From: Winogradskyella sp.
GTDB taxonomy: Bacteria; Bacteroidota; Bacteroidia; Flavobacteriales; Flavobacteriaceae
Direction: 5' to 3'
Length of the DNA stretch: 64,000 bases
Assembly: GCF_028282165.1 (NCBI RefSeq)
Contig: NZ_JANQIM010000025.1
Coordinates: 1 to 64,000, forward strand
The notes below the pieces were generated by a model. The model did no database searches. It was not told the DNA's origin and was given only the letters and a program-made list of their open reading frames with translations. Positions within the stretch are counted from its first letter, which is position 1, and the number at the start of each line of letters is the position of its first letter. A program made the position numbers and the translations under genes. Of this stretch, positions 8,333-16,757 are shown piece by piece.

Positions 8333-8830
8333 ATGAGAAGCAGTGTACTAATAACAATATTTTTAATTTCGATAAAAAGCTTTTCGCAAGAAAAAAGCAA
8401 AATGTTTCAGTCGGAATTTGCGCCATATACAATCCAATGTGAAAAAATTGGAAGATTATTAATTGACAAAACAGCCGGGTCAAATTTAACTGAATGGTTT
8501 GAGGGAAATGATTTAGACAAATACAAATCTGAACTCTCTGAATTTGAATCTGATATTGACAAATCTGAATTAGAAGTCACTTATTATCTATCGTTGATGA
8601 GCGAAAATCCATTGATTTATGCATTTGATTTTCGAAATGCAGAAACTGAAACACCATTCGGACAAATATATATTAGATTTATAAATCGCGAGAATATATT
8701 AGTTGATGACATAAAAATTATTACTAAATCTAAAATGGATGAAATAGAATCGGAATCTGACAATTCTGAATTGCCAAAACTTCCACCTCCACCAAAACCA
8801 CCAAAAGAAAAAAAGAAAAGTGGAAATTAA
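8333..8830 (+). CDS. secreted protein with Pro/Lys-rich tail
   Basis: A 165-residue protein with a standard signal peptide (cleavage near SFSQ, no lipobox cysteine). It has an acidic, Glu/Ser-rich middle and ends in a polyproline stretch (LPPPPKPPKEKKK), which suggests an extended, possibly wall- or membrane-associated tail. The family is not recognised. It is single cassette cargo flanked by junction boxes on both sides. A functional assignment is not possible from sequence. Confidence 0.6.
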   Translation: MRSSVLITIFLISIKSFSQEKSKMFQSEFAPYTIQCEKIGRLLIDKTAGSNLTEWFEGNDLDKYKSELSEFESDIDKSELEVTYYLSLMSENPLIYAFDFRNAETETPFGQIYIRFINRENILVDDIKIITKSKMDEIESESDNSELPKLPPPPKPPKEKKKSGN

Positions 8831-9026
8831 AGTACATGTGGTAACAATATATAACCGCAATTATGGCAATGTTTATACTATAAAGCTTAAAGGTCACCCA
8901 AAAGCTTAAAACCACTAAATCAGAAAATCTTTCACTTCCCAAACAATTAATCTGCCTTTATTTGCTAACTTGCGTATAAAAGCAACAAACTAAACCCGAG
9001 CATTAGTAAACCTAAAAAACTAAGAA
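8831..9026. repeat. intercassette junction with two box copies
   Basis: The first box (GTGGTAACAATATATAACCG at 8838-8857) is followed at once by a second box-like unit, TATGGCAATGTTTATACTAT (8862-8881), that matches 8181-8200 after the previous gene. This looks like a duplicated junction or the remnant of a lost cassette. Confidence 0.5.
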
Positions 9027-10280
9027 ATGACAAAAAAACTACTATTGATTTTTACATTACTTGTAAGCCTTATTACTTGGGGGCAAACCTATGTGAGCGG
9101 CGGCATCAACCAAGACACATTTTGGACACTGCAAAACAGTCCCTACATCATAACCGGGGATACTGTTATCTTTGGTGACAACACGCTAACCATAGAGCCA
9201 GGGGTTGTTGTGAGATTCGATAATGACGTTCAGTTACGTATACAAGGCTCGCTCATTGCCATAGGGGATAGTTCTAATACTATAATATTCACTTCTAATG
9301 ATCCCAATCCTCAAAGAGGATCGTGGCATGAAATAAATCTCGAATTCAATGCTGTATTACAGTTAGATTATGTTGAAATGGAATATGCAGACAATGCTTT
9401 GTATTATAGCTATATAAATACATCGAGCTATATTAGGAATTCAATTTTTCAATCTAACAACAATGCGATTGAAGCAGAATCTGGCGGACAGTTTGCATTA
9501 ACCATAGAATCTGTTAGGTTTATCGATAATGATAAAGGAGTTTCTAATTATCACGATGATTTAACTTTATTGAATTGTGAATTTATAAATAATAGAATTG
9601 GTGCAGAATTAGTAGAAAGCAACGTCGATTCATGCCTGTTCGAACAGAATTCTGAAATTGGTCTTGACGGCCATACATCCACAATTCAAAACTCCACCTT
9701 TATATTTAATAATATTGGATTAGAGCAAAGTTTTAGTGGCGGAATCGATTCGTCTATTATGATAGGAAATACCATTAAGGATAATTCAATTGGTGTTAAG
9801 ATAAGAGGTAATAATCCCATGGCAACATTTACAAATAATACCGTATGCAATAATACCATATATAACATAGAAAATACAAGTTCTTTTAGTGGGCACGACT
9901 TATCCGATAATTGTTGGTGTACAAGTGATACCAATGAAATAGAAGACAGCATTTTTCATGGCTTGGATGACATTAATTTTGGAGTTGTTACTTTTACCCC
10001 AACTGCTACAGGATGTCCAGATTCTACATTAAGTGTTACCGATGTACTTGAATCAAATAACGGCAATTTATTTTACCCAAATCCAATTATCGAGGAATTG
10101 CATTTTTTTGATGACTTTAAGAAAGTCTATGAGATTTACGCAATAAGTGGTGTCCTTGTAGAAAAAGGGGCCGCTATTGGTAAAATCAATCTTTCTAATC
10201 TTAATGCAGGATTATATGTGATAAAAGTAGAAATAGTGGACCAATCGAAAACAATAATTAATAAGCTTATTAAGAATTAA
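9027..10280 (+). CDS. T9SS-secreted right-handed beta-helix protein
   Basis: A 417-residue exported protein. The signal peptide ends near TWGQ. Residues about 45-310 form repeated short beta-strands with Asn-rich turns typical of right-handed parallel beta-helix proteins (polygalacturonase/NosD-like, several NNxI and NxT motifs). Residues about 340-417 form a type A T9SS C-terminal sorting domain (FYPNPIIEELHF, then LNAGLYVIKVE). It is therefore secreted through the type IX machinery and attached at the surface. A carbohydrate ligand or substrate is possible but not shown. It is the largest cargo in the array. Confidence 0.8.
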   Translation: MTKKLLLIFTLLVSLITWGQTYVSGGINQDTFWTLQNSPYIITGDTVIFGDNTLTIEPGVVVRFDNDVQLRIQGSLIAIGDSSNTIIFTSNDPNPQRGSWHEINLEFNAVLQLDYVEMEYADNALYYSYINTSSYIRNSIFQSNNNAIEAESGGQFALTIESVRFIDNDKGVSNYHDDLTLLNCEFINNRIGAELVESNVDSCLFEQNSEIGLDGHTSTIQNSTFIFNNIGLEQSFSGGIDSSIMIGNTIKDNSIGVKIRGNNPMATFTNNTVCNNTIYNIENTSSFSGHDLSDNCWCTSDTNEIEDSIFHGLDDINFGVVTFTPTATGCPDSTLSVTDVLESNNGNLFYPNPIIEELHFFDDFKKVYEIYAISGVLVEKGAAIGKINLSNLNAGLYVIKVEIVDQSKTIINKLIKN

Positions 10281-10414
10281 GCATTGCCAAAAGTGTATAA
10301 CTGGAATTAGCATCGTCAGTTCTTGTTATTCGTATCACTCAAATGAATTGCTTTTAGGTTATAGTAAAACTATAGTCGCGACTACTACCCCCAAGTCAAA
10401 AATATAAATCAAAT
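10281..10414. repeat. intercassette junction with upstream module
   Basis: The box GCCAAAAGTGTATAACTGGA (10285-10304) follows the stop codon. Positions 10329-10362 repeat the module CGTATCACTCAAATGAATT followed by GCTTTTAGGTTAT, in register with 5649 and 11780. Confidence 0.55.
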
Positions 10415-11191
10415 ATGACAAAAATTCACCACCTAAACTGTGTTAAGATAGAATCGCCAATGGGTTCCGCTATTGGACATTGTTTGCTCATTGAAGAAAA
10501 TGGCAAACTAACGCTGATCGATTCTGGAATCGGACTTTTGGAAACCAAGGATCCTGAAAAGACATTAGGAAAAGAATTGATTGAAGTAACTGGCTATATC
10601 TTTGAAGAGCGTCTAACAGCAATAAGACAAATCGAAAAACTTGGTTTTGAATCTAAAAACGTTGAGAACATTATCTGTTCGCATCTTGACCCTGACCACA
10701 TTGGAGGATTGGCAGACTTCCCCAATGCCACAGTTCATGTATCAAAAGAAGAATATGAGAGTTTTAAAAGTGGAAACGAAAGGTATTTGCAGCAACAATT
10801 ATTCCATAAGCCAGATTTAAAACTTTATGAAAACAACGATTCGGAATGGTTTGAACTTGCAGCCAGAAAAGTTGATTTGAACCTGCAAAGTGAAATATAT
10901 TTAATCCCTCTGTTTGGACATACACTTGGCCACTGTGGAGTTGTAGTAAAAGCAAACAATCAGTGGACTTTCTACGTTGGAGACGCCTATTACCTGCGCG
11001 CAGAAATAGACAATAAAAACCATCCTGTTGACCAATTAGCGACAATTAGAGCCGTAGACAATAGTTTAAGAATTGCATCCTTAGAAAAAGTCAGGGAAAT
11101 CATAAGACGGCATGGTGACCAAATCGAATATTTTGGCTATCACGACCCAACTGAATTCAAAATGAAAAAGCCCGTCGGCAACAGTATATAA
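10415..11191 (+). CDS. MBL-fold metallohydrolase
   Basis: A 258-residue cytoplasmic metallo-beta-lactamase-fold enzyme. The dinuclear metal motif HLDPDH is present (His90, Asp92, Asp94, His95). Further ligands are His169, Asp190 and His243, so the active site is complete. LIDSGIG at residues 35-40 is the typical N-terminal strand signature. Size and layout match the AttM/lactonase-like branch, where some members open N-acyl homoserine lactones, but the substrate cannot be deduced. It lacks a signal peptide, unlike most array cargo, and is followed closely by an acetyltransferase. Confidence 0.85.
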   Translation: MTKIHHLNCVKIESPMGSAIGHCLLIEENGKLTLIDSGIGLLETKDPEKTLGKELIEVTGYIFEERLTAIRQIEKLGFESKNVENIICSHLDPDHIGGLADFPNATVHVSKEEYESFKSGNERYLQQQLFHKPDLKLYENNDSEWFELAARKVDLNLQSEIYLIPLFGHTLGHCGVVVKANNQWTFYVGDAYYLRAEIDNKNHPVDQLATIRAVDNSLRIASLEKVREIIRRHGDQIEYFGYHDPTEFKMKKPVGNSI

Positions 11192-11231
11192 TTGTAGTAA
11201 TACAACACCATTGTAAGCCATCAAAACGGAT
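11192..11231. repeat. short intercassette junction
   Basis: Only 40 bases separate the two genes. The box-like TAGTAATACAACACCATTGT (11196-11215) is followed by a short leader and no promoter module. The MBL hydrolase and the acetyltransferase are therefore probably cotranscribed. Confidence 0.4.
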
Positions 11232-11723
11232 ATGAATGTAAGAGTGTTAGAACATACTGAATCCGATTTTTTGGCAGAAATGCTGTATGAAGCCATCTAC
11301 ATTCCTGAAGGACATGATCCTTTACCTAAAGAAATAATAAAGGATCCTTCTTTGTCTAAATACATTGAAAATTGGGGAAAAGATAAATTCGATATTGCCT
11401 TAGTTATGGAAATAGAAGATCAACTGGTTGGTGCTATTTGGGGACGACTTTTTTCCAAGGACAATAAAGGATTTGGCTATGTCGATGAAAATACCCCAGA
11501 ACTGAGTATGGCTGTTTTGAGCGACTATCGAAATCAAGGAATAGGAACAAAACTAATTCATACAATAGCTACTGAATATCAGAAAATCGGAGTGCAAACA
11601 CTATCGCTAAGTGTTGATAAAGCCAATAATGCTTCAAATCTTTATAAACGACTTGGATATAAAATCATAGAAGAATTAGAGACATCTTGGACAATGAAAA
11701 AAGAATTAAATGACCACTTATAA
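11232..11723 (+). CDS. GNAT family N-acetyltransferase
   Basis: A 163-residue GNAT-fold acetyltransferase. The acetyl-CoA pyrophosphate-binding loop is visible as LSDYRNQGIGTKLIHTI (motif A, residues about 96-112). It is followed by LSLSVDKANNASNLYKRLGY (motif B, residues about 129-148) and a final strand. The family acetylates amines on small molecules, peptides or proteins; the substrate is unknown. It lies 40 bases after the MBL hydrolase, so the two may form a small detoxification or signal-modifying unit, which is inference only. Confidence 0.85.
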   Translation: MNVRVLEHTESDFLAEMLYEAIYIPEGHDPLPKEIIKDPSLSKYIENWGKDKFDIALVMEIEDQLVGAIWGRLFSKDNKGFGYVDENTPELSMAVLSDYRNQGIGTKLIHTIATEYQKIGVQTLSLSVDKANNASNLYKRLGYKIIEELETSWTMKKELNDHL

Positions 11724-11864
11724 AAATAACCAACTCAACAAAGCCATTACATTGAGTTACTAACACTAGATCGCATTGCTTGTATCACTCAAATAAATTA
11801 CCTTTGAGCCCTGGCGAAATCATAACTGAGGCCGCCACAAACCATTTAAACCAAACGCTACAAA
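11724..11864. repeat. intercassette junction with consensus promoter
   Basis: The box-like sequence after the stop (AACTCAACAAAGCCATTACA at 11732-11751) is followed by the module CTTGTATCACTCAAATAAAT (11779-11798). It contains a perfect TAnnTTTG element, TACCTTTG at 11799-11806, with TTG at 11775-11777 placed 21 bases upstream as a -33 element. Confidence 0.55.
11799..11806 (+). promoter_or_regulatory. Bacteroidota -7 promoter element in cassette leader
   Basis: TACCTTTG fits TAnnTTTG exactly and lies 58 bases before the lipoprotein start at 11865. The element sits inside the repeated upstream module, so cassettes seem to bring their own promoter. Confidence 0.6.
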
Positions 11865-12635
11865 ATGAAAAAACTACATTTACTCATTGGATTTTTAATC
11901 GGATTTACAATACTAGCTTGCTCGTCGGACGACAGTTCTTCAGATACAAATCAAGAAACAAATAGATTCTATAAAAAGTCTGAAGCCTATAGAAATAGTA
12001 GTCTAGTTTTTGATAAGACCGTAAACTATAACTCTAATAATAAAATTCAATCCATTTTAACAAATGACTATGGATACAATACAGAGACGATTACTGTGAC
12101 ATATTCAGGAAATACAATAACAAGTATAAACGAAATTGATGAATTTGATAATCCAAGCAATGCTGACCGAAATGTCACGTATGATGTAACCATTGAAAAT
12201 AATAAAATTACTTTAGAATCAGACGATTATACCATTGAGATAAACCACTCTAATGGTTATGTAAATTCTACAAGAGAATTTTATCCTTCAAATCCAAATG
12301 CTTTTACTGAACAAATCTTTACGAGGGATTCAAACCTAAATTTAGTTTCAAACACAACGGGAGACGGTTCAACATTTACGTATACAGATTTTGACTCGGA
12401 TAAAATGATAGACCCATTTGGGAGTGTCATGGAATATTTCTATTCCGACTACTTTAAAATATTTGACTTAAAAGTAACAAATAGTAATCCTCTGACAGCA
12501 ACCTACAGTCAAGGAAGTATAACCGATACATATAGTCAGTATCTAGAATATGATGAACTAGGGTATGTTATAAGAACTACATTCGAACCTAATTCAACTA
12601 CTGATTATACGGAACATGAATACATTGAATTGTAA
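11865..12635 (+). CDS. beta-rich lipoprotein with YD-like hairpins
   Basis: A 256-residue lipoprotein (ILAC, Cys19, followed by an acidic SSDDSSSD linker typical of flavobacterial surface-exposed lipoproteins). The body has alternating Tyr/Asn/Asp hairpin strands (VNYNSNNKIQSIL, VTYSGNTITSINEID, YLEYDELGYVIRTTFE), like the protein at 1249 and the DUF4595-type lipoproteins. It is probably a beta-sheet protein on the outer leaflet. The function is unknown. It is preceded by the best promoter in the array. Confidence 0.65.
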   Translation: MKKLHLLIGFLIGFTILACSSDDSSSDTNQETNRFYKKSEAYRNSSLVFDKTVNYNSNNKIQSILTNDYGYNTETITVTYSGNTITSINEIDEFDNPSNADRNVTYDVTIENNKITLESDDYTIEINHSNGYVNSTREFYPSNPNAFTEQIFTRDSNLNLVSNTTGDGSTFTYTDFDSDKMIDPFGSVMEYFYSDYFKIFDLKVTNSNPLTATYSQGSITDTYSQYLEYDELGYVIRTTFEPNSTTDYTEHEYIEL

Positions 12636-12870
12636 AAACTGTTTGTAACGACAGCTATAGTTTGTTACTACCATAACTAGCCCTACAGTATCATTCTGTA
12701 GGGTAGCTTTCACCAATCTGTATTGCGGATTTCACGCTATTTTATTAACTTTAGACAAAGTCGGAAAATCCTCTTCCAACGTTAAGTTTCTGTGAACACG
12801 AACGGATTATCCTGCATAGCCCTGCACACAAAGCCTTTGTAATAATTGTTAACTTAAAACAAAACCAAAC
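12636..12870. repeat. intercassette junction with hairpin
   Basis: The box ACTGTTTGTAACGACAGCTA (12638-12657) follows the stop. Its partial reverse complement appears near 12814-12832 (CATAGCCCTGCACACAAAG). In between lie a hairpin (12681-12703) and TAACTTTA (12746-12753) at the promoter position. Confidence 0.5.
12681..12709 (+). terminator. hairpin, possible terminator inside the junction
   Basis: CCCTACAG (12681-12688) pairs perfectly with CTGTAGGG (12696-12703) across a 7-base loop, followed by TAGCTTT. It may end transcription of the preceding lipoprotein, although the T-run is short. Confidence 0.45.
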
Positions 12871-13359
12871 ATGAAAAACCTTATCTTTCTTTTAGCATTG
12901 ATCCTTCTATCCTGTAACGAAAAAAGCAAAGAATCCCATTCAGAACCTTCAAAAACGAAAGCTTTAGATATTGAAGCCGAATTAGCATCGATTGAAAAGA
13001 CCCGTGCTGGATTTCAATTAGCAATTAAAGAAAAACGATATTCTGATCTAAAAAACTATAGTACTAAGGATATCATTTCTTTAACACCCATTTGTGGCAC
13101 CTGGGAAGAATATAAACAACTTAGAGATGAACCCGTTGGTTCTTTCAGCTATGACAGTCTCATAATGAAACCAAAAGAAACAATTATCGTAAGCGATAGT
13201 GTTGCTTATGATTTCGGAACGAGTTCCATGTACTACACCAATGCAGAAGGTGAACCTGTAGAAATTAAGGACACTTTTTTAGCCATACTTAAAAAAGACA
13301 AAAATGATGGAAAATGGAAATTGCATAGAGAAGTCGCCACTACAAACATATTGGAATAA
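12871..13359 (+). CDS. DUF4440/NTF2-like lipoprotein
   Basis: A 162-residue lipoprotein (LLSC, Cys15). After a Lys/Ser-rich linker, residues 35-160 look like a DUF4440/SnoaL-type NTF2 fold. A long helix pair (ELASIEKTRAGFQLAIKEKR) is followed by a strand series ending in FLAILKKDKNDGKWKLHREV, the typical terminal strand of DUF4440 proteins. Members are small ligand-binding or enzyme-like domains, and no catalytic residue is obvious. It is single cassette cargo, the second NTF2-like lipoprotein of the array after the one at 7564. Confidence 0.7.
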   Translation: MKNLIFLLALILLSCNEKSKESHSEPSKTKALDIEAELASIEKTRAGFQLAIKEKRYSDLKNYSTKDIISLTPICGTWEEYKQLRDEPVGSFSYDSLIMKPKETIIVSDSVAYDFGTSSMYYTNAEGEPVEIKDTFLAILKKDKNDGKWKLHREVATTNILE

Positions 13360-13456
13360 AAACTATGGCCAGCAATGGTTATAGTTCATAAAGAACATAT
13401 CGTAGTCAAGATCATTACTAGTAATTTGAAAACGCTAGTGATGAAAAACATAAAAA
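13360..13456. repeat. last intercassette junction
   Basis: The box CTATGGCCAGCAATGGTTAT (13363-13382), followed by AGTTCATAA, comes directly after the stop. No box follows the next gene (13457-14593), so this is the right-hand end of the array. Confidence 0.5.
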
Positions 13457-14593
13457 ATGAAAATAATGTCTATTTGTTTGATGATAATTTTAGCATTAGT
13501 GTCTGGCTGTGACGAGGATAGCAAGGCCATCACTACAGAAACAGACATCCTCTACATTATGCCTGAAGAAAGTGAGCCCCACGAGGGTACTTGGCTGCAA
13601 TGGCCACATCAATATCAATATGGTGTTGAATATCGGAATAGTCTAGACCCAACGTGGATAGATATGACCCAAGCGTTGGTAAGTAGCGAAAACGTTCATA
13701 TTATTGCATACAATGAGACAGAAAAAAATAGAATTATAGGGTTATTGACTTCCGCAGGAATAGCATTAGATCATATAGATTTCAAAATTCAAAAAACTGA
13801 CGATGTTTGGGTTAGAGACAACGGGCCAATTTACACCAAAGACTTAGACGGGAATTTAGTGATACAAGATTGGGGATTTAATGGTTGGGGAGAAAAAATT
13901 GACGAAGTATCTGGGTTTCCTATCGAATTTGAAAATTGCGATATCATCCCAACTAAAATTGGTGAAAGTCAAGGAATAGACGTGATCGATTTAAACAGCA
14001 CAATGATAAATGAAGGCGGAAGTGTAGTCATAAACGGAAATGGCACTTTAATGGCCTGTAAAAGCTCTATTTTAAACAACAACCGTAATCCTGGAATGAC
14101 CCAAACAGAGGCAGAAAGAATATTCAAAACCTATCTGGGTGCAACCCATTTTATTTGGTTAGACGGCCAGGCAGGTCTAGAATTGACTGACCAACATATC
14201 GATGGATTTGCAGTATTTGGTAATGCTACCACTATTGTAACAATGAGCGAAAGTGATCTTTTGGAATATGATGTGCTTCAAAGTGATATTGATAAACTAT
14301 ATACAGCAACAAATAAGAACGGTGAAGCTTACACTTTTGTGCAAGTTCCCTTAACCCAAAATACAGTTAAAAAAACGGACGGAACAGACCTTGGCTATAA
14401 AGGCTCCTATATAAACTATTATATAGCAAACAATAAAGTATTAGTCCCTAATTATAATGATCCTAACGACGCTGTTGCTAATGGAATTATACAAACACTT
14501 TATCCAACAAGAACAGTGGTAGGCATAGACGTAAGAAATCTATACGAAAATGGTGGCATGGTACATTGTGTAACCCAACAACAACCTTTATAG
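13457..14593 (+). CDS. exported agmatine deiminase / PAD-family lipoprotein
   Basis: A 378-residue protein of the agmatine deiminase/peptidylarginine deiminase (PAD_porph) family. These enzymes hydrolyse a guanidine group to a ureido group and ammonia. The active-site elements are all visible: DDVWVRDNGP (Asp115-Asp116 region), NEGGS at 185-189, DQHIDG with His247 and Asp249, and the nucleophile Cys371 in GGMVHCVTQQ. Unusually it starts with a lipoprotein signal (VSGC, Cys18), so it acts outside the cytoplasm. Classical AguA enzymes are cytoplasmic and lack this. It is the last gene of the array and has no box after it. Confidence 0.85.
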   Translation: MKIMSICLMIILALVSGCDEDSKAITTETDILYIMPEESEPHEGTWLQWPHQYQYGVEYRNSLDPTWIDMTQALVSSENVHIIAYNETEKNRIIGLLTSAGIALDHIDFKIQKTDDVWVRDNGPIYTKDLDGNLVIQDWGFNGWGEKIDEVSGFPIEFENCDIIPTKIGESQGIDVIDLNSTMINEGGSVVINGNGTLMACKSSILNNNRNPGMTQTEAERIFKTYLGATHFIWLDGQAGLELTDQHIDGFAVFGNATTIVTMSESDLLEYDVLQSDIDKLYTATNKNGEAYTFVQVPLTQNTVKKTDGTDLGYKGSYINYYIANNKVLVPNYNDPNDAVANGIIQTLYPTRTVVGIDVRNLYENGGMVHCVTQQQPL

Positions 14594-14617
14594 TTAGTTC
14601 ATTATACCAAACTCCAA

Positions 14618-15376
14618 TCAATAACTCTTCAACGTCAGTCCAAAGGTTAAAAATTGGTCTTCACGCTTTTGGCCTTCAACGACAATACTTTCAAAGGTAT
14701 GCAGGTAATTGATCTTAAAGTTAAGGAACTTCCAAATGGGCAATTCGATTCCAAAATCGGCCTGCCAGCGGTAATTATCGCTTTCCTCTAAGGAAGGCTG
14801 TACATAACTTTCGTGACTGAGAATCACCTTTTCCTTAAAGAGGTAGTACTTACCATTCACCCAAATCGTACCGCGAAAGGTATTGATCTCATCACTACTG
14901 TCATATTCATCGATATTAAAATCGGTATTATCAAAATTGGTTTGCTCGTACTCACTAGTCAACGAAAACTTAAGCCAGTTCTTGTCTTTCTTGTAGGCTT
15001 GCCAAGTAAACCCGGCACCTATTAACGATCGCGAACTAATTTCTCGCCTAAAATTGGTACTTAAAAAGCCCAAGACCTGCGGATATATTTTCTTTTCGGG
15101 GTTGAAGTATAAAAAATTAAGACTCAAAAAGTCGGCATCGGCTTTTTCTTTACCAAATTCCTGATACACATAAGAATTTTGGGTTTTAACCACCCATTTT
15201 TTCCACGGTTTATAAGTCACACCAGACTTGGCCCTAAAAATGAAAGTCTCTACATTACCGCCTTGCCAAAAACCCGTTAAGGATAGATCAGCTTTAATCT
15301 TTAGCGAATCACTTTCGTTTATTTGCGCCGAAAGCAACACAGGCAACCACAATAAAACGCAAACTATCTTTTTCAT
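14618..15376 (-). CDS. DUF481 outer-membrane beta-barrel protein
   Basis: A 252-residue exported protein with a Sec signal (cleaved near LLSAQ). The body alternates aromatic and polar residues in amphipathic strands (LSLTGFWQGGNVETFIFRAK, KNWLKFSLTSEYEQT, FGIELPIWKFLNFKINYL) and ends in a hydrophobic strand, LTFGLTLKSY. This matches DUF481-type beta-barrels such as YdiY. It is predicted to sit in the outer membrane; the role is unknown. It is convergent with the cassette array and marks its boundary. Confidence 0.8.
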   Translation of the reverse strand: MKKIVCVLLWLPVLLSAQINESDSLKIKADLSLTGFWQGGNVETFIFRAKSGVTYKPWKKWVVKTQNSYVYQEFGKEKADADFLSLNFLYFNPEKKIYPQVLGFLSTNFRREISSRSLIGAGFTWQAYKKDKNWLKFSLTSEYEQTNFDNTDFNIDEYDSSDEINTFRGTIWVNGKYYLFKEKVILSHESYVQPSLEESDNYRWQADFGIELPIWKFLNFKINYLHTFESIVVEGQKREDQFLTFGLTLKSY

Positions 15377-15487
15377 GCTACAGTAACTGAAATTATACTT
15401 CCATATACAATGCGAAGATATTTATTTGTTAAATATTACGTTTAATTGAATTGAGAATTTTACGATAACGTTTTCTTTGGAGGGAGA

Positions 15488-16729
15488 TTAAGGCTTACCC
15501 TCATTTAATAACTCAGCCACGAAGCTTTCAAATTCGGCTTTAAACTCGGTATATTTTTCACCAGTGGCTGGACCGTTAAAACCTGTGTGTATTTTACGAA
15601 CCTTTCCTTTTTTATCAATAAAAATGGAGGTTGGGTACGACAACACATGATTGAGCATTGGCAATTTTTCCTGCGCTTTGGTTTTACTCGACGTACCATA
15701 TTGCGCCAAAAGTATAGGGTAGTCAATACCTATCTTAGATTGTAAACGTTCTATTCGGCTAAACGCTGTTGCCTTGTCTTTCGCATATTCAAAGGCCAAA
15801 GCAATAAACTCAATATTTTTGTCTTTGTTCTTTTTGTAAAAGTCAGCGTAATATTTGCTCTCATCCAAGCAGTTAGGACACCAAGTCCCCATAATTTGTA
15901 CAATCACAACTTTGTCTTTAAATCGCTCGTCTTTAAGGCTTACCAATTCATTGGACGTATTAGGAAATGTAAAGTCAATACTATCGTAACCTTCTTTTAA
16001 AAATGTGAGTTCGTTGGCACTTGGCAGTTCATAAGTTGGGTTACGTTTGGCAATAAAAGGTTCTTTCCAATGATTACCCGAATAAAAAGTACCTTCCATA
16101 GTAGAATCGGTCACCGTTGCCGTAAATAAAAAAGCATGTGCGCCATCGAAGGTGGAAAGTTTCACGGTATTACCATCCATCACACCTTCGAGATAACGGT
16201 AATCACCTGTGGTGGTTCTAAAAGTACCTGTGACCTTTTGTCCTTCCTGTTTAAAAATACCTTTCGCCATATACTCATCCTCAGGAACACCTTTACTAAA
16301 AACCGTTTCCCAGATTCCAGAAACATTTTGGGTAGCGTCCTGTTGTATTTCAAAACGTTTGTTATTATTAAGCTCTGCGGAAAAAGGTACGATGCGATCT
16401 AAGCTTTCTTTAATAAAACTACCTTTAAGCTGTTCACCATCAAAAGCTGCTGCGATATACCCTTCAAATACAGGTGTTGTAATAAAAACGGAATCGTTTC
16501 GGTATTCAATCTCGTCAACATCAATCACTTCGTCAGCATTAAAAATTTGCAAGGATTTAGGTGATTTCACTTCAAAATTAAAAGGTAAGAACGTACCGTC
16601 CTGTACCTTTAGTGTTGCTCTGTAAGTTCCTGTCTTTAAAACATTGTCCATTACAGCTTCTTTTTTTACATCTTTCTTACAAGACAAAACAGTTAAGAAA
16701 ACAAAACAACAGATTAGGTATCGCATCAT
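15488..16729 (-). CDS. TlpA-like thioredoxin-fold lipoprotein
   Basis: A 413-residue lipoprotein (VLSC, Cys17). Residues about 30-235 form a beta-rich N-terminal domain typical of Bacteroidota TlpA-type disulfide reductases. Residues about 245-410 are an AhpC/TSA-type thioredoxin fold with active site WCPNC (Cys284, Cys287), followed by the conserved YPTSIFIDKKGKVR cis-Pro strand. It is expected to work in the periplasm in thiol redox chemistry, for example reducing disulfides during cytochrome or envelope protein maturation. A second ATG at codon 2 makes little difference to the start. Confidence 0.85.
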   Translation of the reverse strand: MMRYLICCFVFLTVLSCKKDVKKEAVMDNVLKTGTYRATLKVQDGTFLPFNFEVKSPKSLQIFNADEVIDVDEIEYRNDSVFITTPVFEGYIAAAFDGEQLKGSFIKESLDRIVPFSAELNNNKRFEIQQDATQNVSGIWETVFSKGVPEDEYMAKGIFKQEGQKVTGTFRTTTGDYRYLEGVMDGNTVKLSTFDGAHAFLFTATVTDSTMEGTFYSGNHWKEPFIAKRNPTYELPSANELTFLKEGYDSIDFTFPNTSNELVSLKDERFKDKVVIVQIMGTWCPNCLDESKYYADFYKKNKDKNIEFIALAFEYAKDKATAFSRIERLQSKIGIDYPILLAQYGTSSKTKAQEKLPMLNHVLSYPTSIFIDKKGKVRKIHTGFNGPATGEKYTEFKAEFESFVAELLNEGKP

Positions 16730-16757
16730 GAAATAGTATTATTTTTCAGTAAAATTC

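Noticed and set aside
11780-11965. 61-codon frame preceding the lipoprotein at 11865
   Set aside because: It overlaps the lipoprotein start in another frame and runs through the repeated leader module, so it is a chance frame.
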